Part shown: piece by piece, positions 1 through 11,440 of the stretch
How the letters are laid out: each line of letters opens with the position of its first letter
How positions within the stretch are numbered: position 1 is the first letter of the stretch
Assembly: GCF_007565055.1 (NCBI RefSeq)
Contig: NC_044550.1
Location: forward strand, 92,224,174 to 92,288,173
Length of the DNA: 64,000 bases
Origin: Rhinopithecus roxellana
Taxonomy: Eukaryota; Chordata; Mammalia; Primates; Cercopithecidae
Reading direction: 5' to 3'
Notes under the pieces: generated by a model
Seen by the model: only the letters and a program-made list of their open reading frames with translations
What the model was told of the DNA's origin: nothing
The model's database searches: none
Made by a program: the position numbers and the translations under genes

Positions 1-1084
1 ATATCAAAATGATGCTAACAGTATTGGCCTTTCCACCTTCATTTAAATTGTAAACATCCAGATGCAAGTCACTGTGCCTGGAGAGTGCAGTTTGTATATA
101 ACAGCCAAAGTAATGGTTTATAAGAGTTCCTATTATTTATACACAAATCATAATAATTTTCTAGACCTAACATTATTTATGTCTCATTTAAGTAAAGTAC
201 AATATGAAATATCCAAATGTATATTTACATGTGGTGCTTTATATATTTTGTGAACTTACTGATTATAAGATATTGATGTTTTCTAAAATGTTAAAATAAC
301 TTCAATTGGAAAAACAAAGCAAAAGAAAACAAAACAAAAAACCTTTTTACCAGGCACTTAGGTTATTTAGATATAACTTTTTGTTGTTGTTTAAATATTT
401 ACATTAAACTGATTAATATGCTTTATTTTTATGAAAAATATGTCACTCATGGTGCTTTATTATTTTACAACATAAGAATAGTTCTAAATTTTACCACATT
501 TTGTCAATTTATTTGAAAATATGCTGCAAATGTCATGAACTTTGCCCTTAAATATTTCAGCATTTATCTTCTAAGAATAATGATGGTCTTCCACATACAG
601 TATTATTATAACATTATAGAAAATTCATATTGATTTAACAATACACTTTAAATTTCACCGTTACAGCTCCTTAGTTTCTGTAGTATAATCCCTTTGTGTT
701 TCAGTATGTGTTTTGGAGATTATAAAGCTACTTGTCTTCTAGAATTTTCTACAGTCTAGATTTGCCTATTGTTTTCTCATAATTAAATTTAAAGTTAATT
801 ATTTTGGGGCAAGATTACTATAGAAGTGGTATTATTGCCTCATATCAGGAGACATATAATATCATCTTTTTAATCACTATTATTCTAAGTTTTATCACTT
901 AAACAGTAACTACAAGATTTATTCATGGAATAAAAACATTATTTTTCTCTCTGACCAAATAGCTCATCCAGAGAGTATAATTTAAATGTGAATATCCTAA
1001 TGTCCAAAACACTATCAGACTATTATACAGATTAGATCAAGCTAAGGCATTAAATCATGAGAGAAGTATTTATCCCTGCTTCTT
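1..1084. other. AT-rich unique sequence, no gene seen
   Basis: No repeat family, long reading frame or regulatory signature was recognised here. The sequence is AT-rich with short A- and T-runs. It looks like ordinary primate intergenic or intronic DNA. Confidence 0.6.
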
Positions 1085-1330
1085 GAATCTGGATTTGGTT
1101 ATGTGGCTTACTTTGGTCTATGGGATGTCAGAGGCTTGAAATGTCCTTGCCCATTTTGGCTTATTCTTTTGTACTCTTTCCTTTCACCATAAGAAGAATA
1201 CGACTTGATGTGGTATATACTGGTTCAAGAAGAATCAGAAACATGTGGCATAGATTTGAACACAATTTGCAGCCTGGAGTAAATCACAATCTCAGTTTAC
1301 CCACAGATATATGAGAGAAAAATAAATGTG
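1085..1330 (+). mobile_element. Possible MaLR (MLT1-type) LTR fragment
   Basis: The stretch resembles the 3' part of MLT1-class LTRs by eye. It has a 'ctttggtctatgggatgt' block, then 'agaggcttgaaatg', a CCAT-AAGAAGAA block, and an ending close to 'gagaaaaataaatg'. The match is diverged and the ends are uncertain. Another MaLR LTR type is equally possible. Confidence 0.4.
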
Positions 1331-1504
1331 CTTTGTATATGCCACAACATAAGAATGTATAAGACTGGAATATAAAATATACTGATACTTACTTGATTCG
1401 GTTATTATCTTGTGATTTGCAAAATAATGATTTTCTGATATTGTACTGTTTCCATTTATTAGCTTGTCTTAAAAACAAAATCTTCCTCCCACCTTTCCTT
1501 TATG

Positions 1505-1543
1505 TCTCTCTCTCTCTCTCTCTCTCTCCTCTCCCTCTCTCTC
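1505..1543. repeat. (TC)n microsatellite
   Basis: This is a nearly pure CT dinucleotide array with two interruptions ('cctctccc'). It is a likely length-polymorphic locus. Confidence 0.9.
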
Positions 1544-2023
1544 ATGTCCTCATTTTTATGAGTGATACTTGAGTTTATTCAATATCTTACAGTATATTTT
1601 CATCATTATTCTTTCTGAAATGTAAATAATATCAAGTGGTACAAAGGGGTTCCCATAACACTGGTTATTATGTTCTCTTGGTATAATGTTATATTTTTTT
1701 CTCAGTATTTATTTGCTTTCTATGATAACATATATATTGCTTCCCAAACCTGAAATCAACCATTCTTTCAATTATATCTGATACATTTTGGTGGGAATTG
1801 GTACTTAAAAACCGAAGTATGTATTCTACGCATGTTTAATTCCATAACGTGTGATGGCTTCTTGGTCTTATTGGGGGACAGACTGAGCAGACTTAAGGAA
1901 TATATATAATGATTTAATAGAGATGCCTCCAATGTAAATTCAACATCATGTATCTTCTATCTAAAGACCTACAATTCTCAAATCATTTCCCACGAAAAAA
2001 TTTAAAAAATAAAAATACAAAAT

Positions 2024-2193
2024 GGAAGGAAAGGAAAAAAGAGAAAAAGAGAAAGAGGGAAAGAAAGAAAAAGAGAGAAAGAAAGAAAAAGAAAGAAAGA
2101 AAAAGAAAGAAGAAGAAGGAGAAAGAAAGAAAAAGAAAGAAAGAAGAAAGAAAGAAAGAAGAAAGAAAAGAAAGAAAAGAACGAGAAAGAAAG
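2024..2193 (+). repeat. Polypurine (GAAA)n/(GAAAA)n tract
   Basis: About 170 nt consist almost only of A and G in GAAA, GAAAA and GAAG units. The Lys/Glu/Arg-rich frame across it is an artefact of the repeat. A long pyrimidine tract follows after a ~55-nt gap, so the two can in principle pair as an imperfect hairpin or form triplex DNA. Confidence 0.9.
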
Positions 2194-2249
2194 ATGAATG
2201 AAGGATAAGTAAGAAACAGGAATCTTCCTATCCTTCTCATCATCATCCT

Positions 2250-2625
2250 ATCCCCATCCTCTCCTCCCCTCTCCCCTCCTCTCCCTCCTTCTCTCCCTCT
2301 CTCCCCCTTCCTCTTCCCTCCTCCCTCACTTCTCCTCCCTCCTCTCCCTCCCTCCCTCCTCCTCCCTCCTCCTCCTCCCTCCTCCCTCCTCCCTCTCCTC
2401 TCCTCCCTCCTCCATTCCCTCCCTTCTCTCTCTTCTCCCCCTTCCTCTCCCTTCCCCTTCCCTTTCCTTTTTTCTCTTTCTCTTCTTTCTCTTCTGTTCC
2501 TTTTTCTTTTCTCTTCTTTTCTTTTCCTTCTTTTCTTTCCTTTCTTTCTTTTCCTTTCTTTTCGTTTCTTTTCTTTGCCCTTTCCTTCCTCCCTTCCCCC
2601 CTTCTCCCTCCTCTCCCTTCTTTTT
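2250..2625 (+). repeat. Polypyrimidine (CCT)n / (TTTTC)n tract
   Basis: About 375 nt are almost only C and T. CCTCCC-type units come first, then TTTTC/TTTCC units, then C-rich units again. The tract ends at the first recognisable Alu base. Its origin is unclear: it may be an expanded antisense A-tail or an independent satellite. Confidence 0.9.
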
Positions 2626-2884
2626 GTGGCTCACCTGTAACCCGCAGTTGGGAAGCCGAGGCAGGTTGATCACAAGGTCAGGAGATTGAGACCATCATGG
2701 CTAACGCGGTGAAACCCCATCTCTGCTAAAAATACAAAAATTTGGCCAGGCGTGGTGGCGGGCGCCTGTAGTCCCAGCTACTTGGGAGGCTGAGGCAGGA
2801 GAAAGGCACGAGCCCGGGGGCCAAGATCGGACCACTGCACTCCAGCCCGGGTGACACAGCGAGACTCCGTCTCAAAAAAAAAAA
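2626..2884 (+). mobile_element. Alu, plus strand, short 5' truncation
   Basis: The sequence starts at the 'gtggctca' block, so about ten 5' bases are missing. Both Alu arms and the terminal 'gagactccgtctc' plus A-tail are present. The A-tail runs into a GA-rich repeat. It looks like an AluS or older AluY copy with scattered substitutions. Confidence 0.9.
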
Positions 2885-2961
2885 GAGAGAGAGAATAAAG
2901 AGAAAGAAAAAGAGAATGTGAGAGAGAAAAAGGGAGGGAGGGAGGAAGGAAGAAAGGCAGG
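2885..2961 (+). repeat. GA-rich low-complexity tract
   Basis: This tract grows out of the preceding Alu A-tail. It consists of GAGA, AAAG and GGGA units, probably by microsatellite expansion of the tail. Confidence 0.85.
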
Positions 2962-3426
2962 CAAAGAAAGAAGATAGTTTATAGAATTGGATAAACTATC
3001 AAGAGACAGAAGGATTTGGAAAGTAAAATTGAGAAAGAAGTAGCAGCTGCTTAAGACCAAAGAACAAATGACAAATCGTATCTATGACACCCTGGCACAT
3101 GTTCTTTTGTTTCCTTTATTCATAAACACAGCAGTTTGCTTTTTTTTTTTTTTCTTTCCCAGTTGTCTGTCTTTCCTTATTGTAATTCTCTCTCTACATA
3201 TTCATATTCTTTCTTCCTTGTTTTATTCCTATAATCCTCAAGTTAGTCTTTTGCATCTCATTTTTAATCTATATCATGTAGAAATTAAGGGAAAGTGAGT
3301 AGTATTTTTATCTTCTAACTTGATCTAAAAATTCATCTACTAGAGAGACCAATCTCTTCCACTAAACATAGGGAAACACAAAAGAAATTTAATAATAAAT
3401 GTAACCCAGTTGTACTGTCTTCAAGT

Positions 3427-3712
3427 ACTTTTTTTTTTTTTTTTTTTTTTGAGACAGAGTCTCACTCTCACCCAGGCTGTAGTGCAATGGCGTGATCTCG
3501 GCACACTGCAACTTCCACCTCCTGAGCTCAAGCGATTTTCCTGCCTCAGTCTCTTAAGTAGCTGGGGCCACGCCTGGCTAATTTTTGTAGTTTTAGTAGA
3601 GACGGGGTTTCACATGTTGGCCAGACTGGTCTCGAACTCCTGACCTCAGATGATCTGCCCACCTTGGCCTCCCAAAGTGCTGGGATTACAGGCATGAGCC
3701 ACTGCACCCAGC
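3427..3712 (-). mobile_element. Alu (S-like), minus strand, with TSD
   Basis: The T-run at 3429-3450 is the antisense A-tail. It is followed by 'gagacagagtctcactc' and both arms, ending at 'cactgcacccagc'. A 9-bp direct repeat 'tcttcaagt' flanks it (3418-3426 and 3716-3724), consistent with a target-site duplication. Confidence 0.95.
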
Positions 3713-3724
3713 AGCTCTTCAAGT

Positions 3725-6455
3725 CATTTTTGCAAAACAGCATATATGTAACCTTCATTCTTTCTTCTGCTAAATGCAAAAGAACACTTTATGGTTCTAA
3801 GGTACCTATTGCTGAAAAGTCAGTACAGGAAAAGATTCGATGAGACAAACAAGTAAATTTCATGTACTCCTGCCTTGCTGAAACACAGGTACAAAATCCT
3901 AGCTTTCTCAATTTAAATTCACTGGCATGCATAATACATGGTCTCTACTAGAAGTTAGATCCATTAAAAGATAATGAAAATGCTTTGCTATTATAATGAT
4001 AATCATGTATTTTATACTAACTTTCCAGTCAGAAAGCAGAGTAATGAAAAGACTTCCAGGGATTATCTAGCAAAGCTCTGTGTTTTTTGATATGCTGCAA
4101 CCAGATAGGTAAAATTTTCACCATTTCATGACCTTAATTCTGGAGGTGTCGGTAACTGGTGTAAAATACCACTTGTAATTTTGAAATTTACATGTATATT
4201 GACCATATTTCTCCCATATTTTCCTCTTTTACTCTAGTGAAAATGGCATTATACTTTCTTGTGTTTCTGTAATGACATGATTATATTCTCAACACACAGC
4301 ACATGCCTATTTCAGACACTTTGCAAATGTAGGTACTTGGTAAATGTACTTTGAAATGTAAGTTTGGATTTTGCCTTTTTGGTTCTTGGACTTGGTCTTC
4401 AATTTAATATTTTAGTGTTTAAGCACAGTTCTTTCAGTTTAGTATTTATTCCAGCATATGTATTGTAAGTATTGACATTAAAATAAACTCCTAAAATTAA
4501 TATACTACCTTTACATGTTTAAACTGTACATTTATACAATAATGGTGAACATAATTGATTTTTATAAAAATAACTTCAGTTACCTTACATTAATCAAAGT
4601 TCTCTTCTGTTAGGAATAGATAATATTTTGGGAAAAGTTTATTATAAAATTCTCAAAAAATCTATTTCATTAATTCTTATTTCTTCTTGATTCATGGAAT
4701 CTTAGAGCCCAATTTGTTATGCTTCTGACTCTAGTGAGTCCTAAAGACTAAATTGGAGCTGCAGCAATTTACTTGAGGGTTAGGCTCTGATTTTCAAGTA
4801 TGACCCATGGCTTCATAAATAACAACAGAAATAGCAACTTGTTGAGACCTGGTCTGTGTTATGACGGTCTGGGTTAGGAGGTCACCTTGTGAGAATGAGC
4901 TGCACGAAAGAGATATGTCGCACTGATTGTTTATTTGGGGTCAAGACTTGTTTTGGGGAACTGCTGTGGACCCTCCTCTTGCCAACAGTATTCATAGGAA
5001 ATTGAAACCAAATCTGTAAAAATGTATGTTGTAAGGATAAAGAGGCACTTAGCAATTAGAAAATAGCATGGTTCTCTATGTATAAGTGACATTTTTCTTA
5101 AACATATAGTTACAGGTAAGGGAAACAAAGTTTTGCTTGGAAACACAAATATTTTCCCACTCTTGTGTTTTTGCTGAATTCTACTAATTTCTTCATATAT
5201 TCCTGGCCACACTTGTGTTACATATTTCCTTGTTTGGGGAAAACAAAAAACTATCTATATATATATATATAAAAGAATTCCTCTCTTATGTAGTTTTGAA
5301 TACATGAATAATATTTGAATATTTGACTTAACATATGTACATTGAAGTATGGTGTTCATGTATATGCATAGCAATTATGTCCTTTTGACTATGGTTTATT
5401 TTAATAATAAATTAAGAAAAGTTACAAAAGAAACTACCAGTGTTTTCACTCATTGATTTACTAAAAACATTCATGAACTCCTTGTTAGGTCTACGTATTA
5501 TTCTGTTGAACTTAAGATTTTGATAAGGCCTACAATATCTTAGTTATATCATGACACTGGATACAATACTACATAAACATTGAACTTAATTACCATCAAA
5601 ATATACAATGCATTTCCTAGGTTTTGGAAACTTCTACAATATTATCATATTTAAATCCAACCCACATACTAGACTTTGGTATTTTAATCTTCAAAAAAAA
5701 TGAAGTTATCATTAGAGCAAGTGATAAGTTAATCAGAGAAACTGAGGAAAGTTCCAATTTTTGTATGCATTGCACTGACAAATTAGGACAAACCAGGAGA
5801 AAAAACACTGTCAAGAAGGTTTTTACAGCATGAAGAAATAGGAACTCCTAAGGAAACCGTATGTCATTCACATTAATTATGAGTAGTACATTAGAATGTG
5901 ATAGAATAATTTTCTGCCAAGTCAGGGTTGTGTCTATGGGAAATGTTTCATTTCCATCTTTTATGACTTCCACTCAAGCAGGTAGCAAGCTGTGCCTACT
6001 TGTCCCAGTGGACTTTCGAGGCAGTCAAGAGAGCAAAATTTGCCTGTAATATTCTTCCCTTCCTGGCTTTTGTTTCCAAAGGTAAACCAGTCAAGTTATG
6101 TAGTTAGTTTAGATGCCTCTAAGGACAAAAGCAGAAATACAGACTGCTGGCAGACAGCAAGAACAACTTGTATTTCCTGCCAACCCAATGTAACAGTTAC
6201 TTTGAAATATAAATTAGAGGAATAATTTTTTAAAGCTTATGTCTGTGGTTTGAGATTTATACTTGCTATTTTACCATTAATATGAAATATGTGTCTTCCC
6301 TTAAGAGAGTTTTAAAGATCATGCATTTCATGAAAATGACAAAGGAAGGATTAAAATAAAGCCCAGGACACTCATTTATACATCAAAAAGTTACAGACAT
6401 ATCTTATGAATATATGTTTTTCTATATGTCTCTTACCAAAATAACCTTAGGGCAT
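3725..6455. other. Unique AT-rich sequence, no gene seen
   Basis: About 2.7 kb hold no recognised repeat, apart from a short (TA)n run near 5255-5271. Short open frames (for example 4931-5212 minus and 5624-5833 plus) are at lengths expected by chance. None has splice or promoter context that I can support. Confidence 0.55.
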
Positions 6456-6471
6456 GCAAATAAAACTTCTT

Positions 6472-6483
6472 TTTTGTGTTGTT

Positions 6484-6515
<32 letters not shown>

Positions 6516-6842
6516 TTTGTTTGTTTGTTTTGAGACGGAGTCTTGCTTTGTCGCCCAGACTGGAGTGCAGTGGCGGGATCTCAGCTCACTGCAAGCTCCG
6601 CCTCCCGGGTTTACGCCATTCTCCTGCCTCAGCCTCCCGAGTAGCTGGGACTACAGGCGCCCACCACCTCGCCCGGCTAGTTTTTGTTGTTGTTGTTGTT
6701 GTTGTTGTTGTTTTTGTATTTTTAGTAGAGACGGGGTTTCACCGTGTTAGCCAGGATGGTCTCCATCTCCTGACCTCGTGATCCCGCCCGTCTCGGCCTC
6801 CCAAAGTGCTGGGATTACAGGCTTGAGCCACCGCGCCTGGCC
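6472..6842 (-). mobile_element. AluY (AluYR-like), minus strand, perfect 16-bp TSD
   Basis: This is a full-length antisense Alu with a long T-rich tail (6487-6514, then GTTT units). The direct repeat 'gcaaataaaacttctt' lies at 6456-6471 and 6843-6858 without mismatch, so the insertion is young. The middle A-rich linker has become a (GTT)n array at about 6682-6712. Read as Alu sense, it has 'ggctcaagcctg' and 'aactagccgggcga', features I associate with Old World monkey AluYR copies. Confidence 0.95.
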
Positions 6843-7333
6843 GCAAATAAAACTTCTTAAAACCAAATAACACCAAATTATATGATTCATATTAAATAAA
6901 AGTCTCATGATTTTGGTTCCTATAAACATGATATTATACTTCTTGGTTTCCAATGTTGAATTGCTATGTTGAATTTTTAGATCTCTTCTATAGAAGAGAG
7001 CAATTTTGTATAAAATATTTTTTCAGGAAAGTTTTTTTACCGATATTGTATATTTCATGGAATCCTATGAGCAGACATGGAATATTTTTCAGGACTCTAA
7101 AGCGGTAGAACCAGAAACTGTGGGACAACCTAGAGCTTTGAATATATTTTGAAGGTAGAGTCTAAGATTTCCTGGAAATGTGATGAGTGAAAGAGAGGAG
7201 TCAAAGCTGATTGTAAGAATTAACTGAGCACAAGGAAGGAAGGAGTAACCATTAATTGAGAAGAAAAAGACCGTGGGAGGAACAAGTATTCTGCTTTGGA
7301 TGGTGTGAGAGGTCTTTAGATATGCAAGTAGTG

Positions 7334-7654
7334 GAAGCAGGGAGCAGTGGCTGACACCTGTAATCCCAGCACTTTGGAAGGCCAAAGCAGGCGGATCACC
7401 TGAGGTCAAGAGTTTGAGACCAGCCTGACCAACATGGTGAAACCCCATCTCCACTAAAAATACAACAAATTAGCTGGGCATGGTGGTGTGCGCCTGTAAT
7501 GCCGGCTACTCAGGAGCTCAGGAGGCTGAGGCATGAGAATCACTTGAACCTGGGTGATGGAGGTTGCAGTGAGTTGAGACCACCATGCCATTGAACTCCA
7601 GCCCGGGTGGCAAGAGCAAAACTCTGTCTCAAAACAATAAAGAAATAAATAAAA
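7334..7654 (+). mobile_element. Alu (S-like), plus strand, perfect 16-bp TSD
   Basis: A complete dimeric Alu ends in an interrupted A-tail with AAAT units. The flanking repeat 'agatatgcaagtagtg' occurs at 7318-7333 and 7655-7670 with no mismatch. There is a small in-element duplication around 'caggagctcaggaggctga'. Confidence 0.95.
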
Positions 7655-7670
7655 AGATATGCAAGTAGTG

Positions 7671-8548
7671 ATATGTTTCAATAGGGTTGCACAAGGGGGA
7701 GGGGCATGGAGGGGGCATATTGTTTCCCTTTGTTTTATTAACACATGATGCCTTATTTCATAATGAATGGTCACTCCATGGCTCTGAATATCAAATATAA
7801 ATAAGGATTTTTAAAAATACATTTATTTGTCACTACTTATTTATCTTTTTAATAATTCAGGGATATGGTTGTATACAAATCAAAAACATCACAATACAGT
7901 CATCTAACTAAACTCATTTTCAAAGGCCATTCATAGATTGTGCTTCATTTTTAAAATGACAAGGCTTATAAATTAGTATTGTAATTGAATAACAAGATCA
8001 ACTAAGAAAGAAAAAGATAAAATATTTGCAATGTTTATAAGAAATATAATAAGGGCACATAATCATTGAAAAATTAGAATGTAATAATTTACTGGAAATG
8101 TATATCCTTTTGAAAAGTATGATTTTTACCTTTGTATGATTTTAACTATAATATAAATTACTCAAAAGTAAATGGAAAACAATGTATTTTTAATGAATAT
8201 GTGATAATTGTACATATTAATAGAGCACATGTTGTATTTTGATATATGCATATAATACACTTTCATGCTTTGGGTGTATATTGAAATCAAAAGTTTTAAA
8301 ATATAGGACTTATCCCTTGTTACAGGCTCACAAAGAAATACTTTTAAAAACCTTGATTTTGAATTAAAGACACGTTTCTAGCATGCTGGAGGGAAGTGAA
8401 GGTTAATATAATAAAAGTAACATCAATGTTATTTTTATCTGATTTTTAGTTTTTGTCAATGTGTCTGTGTCTGTGTCTAAAAACAGTTGTCTAATGTGGA
8501 ATATATGATTGACTAAAAATATTGACAATTTTCACAGAAAGATTTCAA
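7671..8548. other. Unique AT-rich sequence, no gene seen
   Basis: Nothing is recognised in this stretch apart from short A/T runs and a small (TGTC)n patch near 8460-8480. Confidence 0.55.
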
Positions 8549-9772
8549 TTTGTTTTTTTAACTTTTATATTGAACTTGGGCGTACACGTGGAGGTTTGTT
8601 ACACAGATAAACGTGTCATGGGGGTTTGTTGTACAGATATTTTCATTACCCAGGTATTAAACCTAGTACCCAATAGTTATCTTTTCTGCTCCTCTCACTT
8701 CTCCTTGCTTTCAACCTCAAGTAGACCACAGTGTCTGTTGTTCCCTTCTTTGTGTGCATGAGTTTTCATCATTTAGCTCCCATTTATAAGTAAGAACATG
8801 TGGTATTTGGTTTTCTGTTCCTATGTTAGTTTGCTAATGATAATGGCCTCCAACTCCATCCATGTTCCTGCAAAAGACATGGACTCATTTTTTATGGCTG
8901 CATAGTATTCCACAGTGTATACGGTGTACTGCATTTTCTTTAACCAATCTGTTATTGATGGGCATTTAGGTTGATTTCATGTCTTTGCTATTGTGAATAG
9001 TGCTGCAATAAACATTCATGCATGGGTAGTAGAATGATTTATATTCCTCTGGGTATGCACCCCATACTGGGGTTGCTGGGTCAAATGGTAGTTCTGCTGT
9101 TAGCTTTTTGAGAAATCACCATACTGCTTTCCACATGTTTGAACTAATTTACACTCCCACCAACAATGCATAAGTGTTCCTTTTTCTCCACATCCTTGCC
9201 AGCATCTCTTATTTTTTGACTTTTTAATAATAGCCATTCTGACTGATATGAGATGACATCTCACTATGGTTTGGTTTGCATTTCTCTAATGATCAGTGAT
9301 ATTGAGCGTTTGTTCAAATGCTTGTTGGCTGCAAGTATGTCTTCTTTTGAAAAGTGTCTGTTATGTGCTTTTCCTACTTTTTAATGAGGTGGTTTTTCTT
9401 CTAAATGTGTTTAAGTTCCTTCTACAAGCTGGATATTAGACCTTTGTCAGATGCATAGCTTGCAAAAGTTTTTCTCCCATTCTGTAGGTTGTCTGTTTTA
9501 TGCTCTTGATAGTTTCTTTTGCTGTGCAGAAGCTCTTAAGTTTAATTAGATCCCATTTGTCAAATTTTGCTTTTGTTGCGATTGTGCTGGTGTCTTTGTC
9601 ATTTGAAATATTTGCCCATTCCTATGTCCAGGATTGTATTGCCTAGGTTGTCTTCCAGGGATTTTATAGTTTTAGGTTTTACATTTAAGTCTTTAATCCA
9701 TCTTGAGTTGATTTTTGCATATGGTGTAAGGAAGGGTCCAGCTTAAATCTTCTGCATATGGCTAACCAGATT
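8549..9772 (-). mobile_element. 5'-truncated L1 (L1PB/L1MA age), minus strand
   Basis: The T-run near 8553 is the antisense A-tail. It is followed by antisense 3'UTR ('caggtttgttacac'-like block, 'cccagtacccaatagttat') and antisense ORF2 C-terminal sequence ('cactcccaccaacaatg', 'tttctctaatgatcagtgat'). The element ends near 9772 inside ORF2, so most of the 5' part is missing. Stops and indels are frequent. It is not coding. Confidence 0.93.
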
Positions 9773-9954
9773 TCAGGTTATTAGTAGAGGTTTACTCTGA
9801 TAGAATGCAAGTTTATGAAGGGGAATGAAATGCTTATTTTGTAGTTAAAAAATGATAGTGTTAATGTAATAATGGTGTTTTATGCCATATATTAGACAAA
9901 TTGCATTAGATTATGCATGTTTGTATGTCCATAGCATTAGTTACTTAGCACTAC

Positions 9955-10125
9955 TGTACTGGATAATCTGAAATTATACCTTTTTAAAAATAAGAAAACT
10001 GAGAAGTGCAGTAACTTGCCAAACTTTACATAGTGAAGATACAATGGAATCAGAATTCCAAACCAGACAGTCTGAAGTGAGAGCCTGCGCTTGGCTTGAT
10101 ATTCACATGTCAAATCTCTATGTAT
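9955..10125 (-). mobile_element. MIR relic
   Basis: The block 'aaactgagaagtgcagtaacttgccaa' (10007-10021 region), followed by a 'cagaattccaaaccagacagtctg' equivalent, matches the reverse complement of the MIR core. It is strongly diverged. Confidence 0.65.
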
Positions 10126-10794
10126 TGCCTATATCCTTTGGGTGACTGACCTTCTCTGAAGAAATGCCCTTTAAGTACACAAAGGAAAAATTGTGATTGT
10201 TCTTATCAGCCTTAAGCAGATGGACCAGGGTTATTCATTTGTCGGCACCTAGGAATGCAAATAATTAGCACTTAGCATCAGTGCTTGCCTAGGATAGATG
10301 CTGTATCACATCAGAAGTATACATTAGGATATGGGTCACTAAGTTGTTAATTAATAAATAATTAATTTCTGTTCTCCAAATATGTCCCTGAATAAATTAA
10401 CATTTCCCTAAAGTATCTATTAACATGTAATGAGTTTTTTTTTTTAAATGATTGAATTTATATTCTCTTCAATGTCTAATGAAAACACACTGGTTCTCTG
10501 AGTTAACTAAGAGAACTCTCAGGGGGCCTACACGCTCTTCAGATCACCCATCAGAAATTTAAATCTTGTTATTCACCTGAAAATACCATCAGTGTCCTAA
10601 AAAGGCCATATTCTTAAACAGCCATCACCTAAAAGGATACAAAGGTCTTTATTAGCAAGATAAAAGAACACTAGAGTTAATGCAGTTACAGAACTATTTT
10701 ATAAGGCCCAGACAAACCGGAGAGGTAAAGCCTAGTTCCTAGGAAAAGATAGCTTTTGTTAATGGATTCAATCTGGAGAATAATTGTATGAATT

Positions 10795-10945
10795 AGCTAT
10801 TACAATCTCCATTCTACAACAAGAACTGAAATTCAAAGACATTAAGTAAATTGCCCAAAGAAATCTATTCTGCACATGGCAAAGCCCCATTTTAGCCATA
10901 AGCTATCTGACTCCAGCGGGTGACTGCAGGCATCTAAAACAAAGG
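10795..10945 (-). mobile_element. MIR relic
   Basis: The order 'cattctacaacaagaactga', 'taagtaaattgccca', then 'tgactccagc' follows the reverse-complement MIR core (the part that in MIR reads 'cccattttacagatgaggaaactga'). Divergence is high. Confidence 0.55.
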
Positions 10946-11159
10946 TTGCTCACCAGTGAAATACTCTGCTCTGCAGAACTTGCTTTTCTTTCTGGATTCT
11001 TCTAAACAACACATAACAAATATCTAGGCACTTGTGAGTCATCTACATCTTTTCCTTTCCTCTCACAACCAAATGTTCACCATCAATTCTAACTCCTTCA
11101 CGTATCCCAAATCTCCCCCACCACTCAAACTTCATTGTTATTGCTATAATTTTAGGCAT

Positions 11160-11440
11160 GCATATTTCTCGTAAGCTCCCCTTGCCTGTCTTGTCTCCGT
11201 CATTCAATCCATGCTCTATATTGCTGCCAATGCATTCTTTTTGAAATATAAAACGGATCATATTTAACGTCATTCAATAGCCTTTGCCTACAGCCTAATA
11301 TTTTTCCTGCTTTCAGTTGTGTCACGTTTTGCACCACCTGGTGTGCACTTTTTCCATTTTGGAACCCTTTGCCCAGAGGACTGTTTGATAAGTCACCCAA
11401 CTTTATTTGCTTCCAACAGTTATTGCTCTATGTAGCTATA
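11160..11440 (+). mobile_element. L2 relic
   Basis: The order of blocks resembles L2 sense sequence: 'gctgccaatgcattcttttt', 'cggatcatattta', 'tcaatagcctttgcctac', then 'ttccattttggaaccctttg'. The match was made by eye only and the borders are approximate. Confidence 0.5.

Noticed and set aside
1948..2208. 86-residue Lys/Glu/Arg-rich frame and matching Phe/Ser-rich antisense frames
   Set aside because: They are products of the (GAAA)n polypurine tract. No start context, no domain, pure low complexity.
6454..6781. Frames of about 100 residues in the Alu region (also at 42197-42568, 58373-58732, 61787-62020)
   Set aside because: The peptides are the familiar translations of antisense Alu sequence (for example 'LECSG' and 'PGFTPFSCLS' type text). 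They are not genes.
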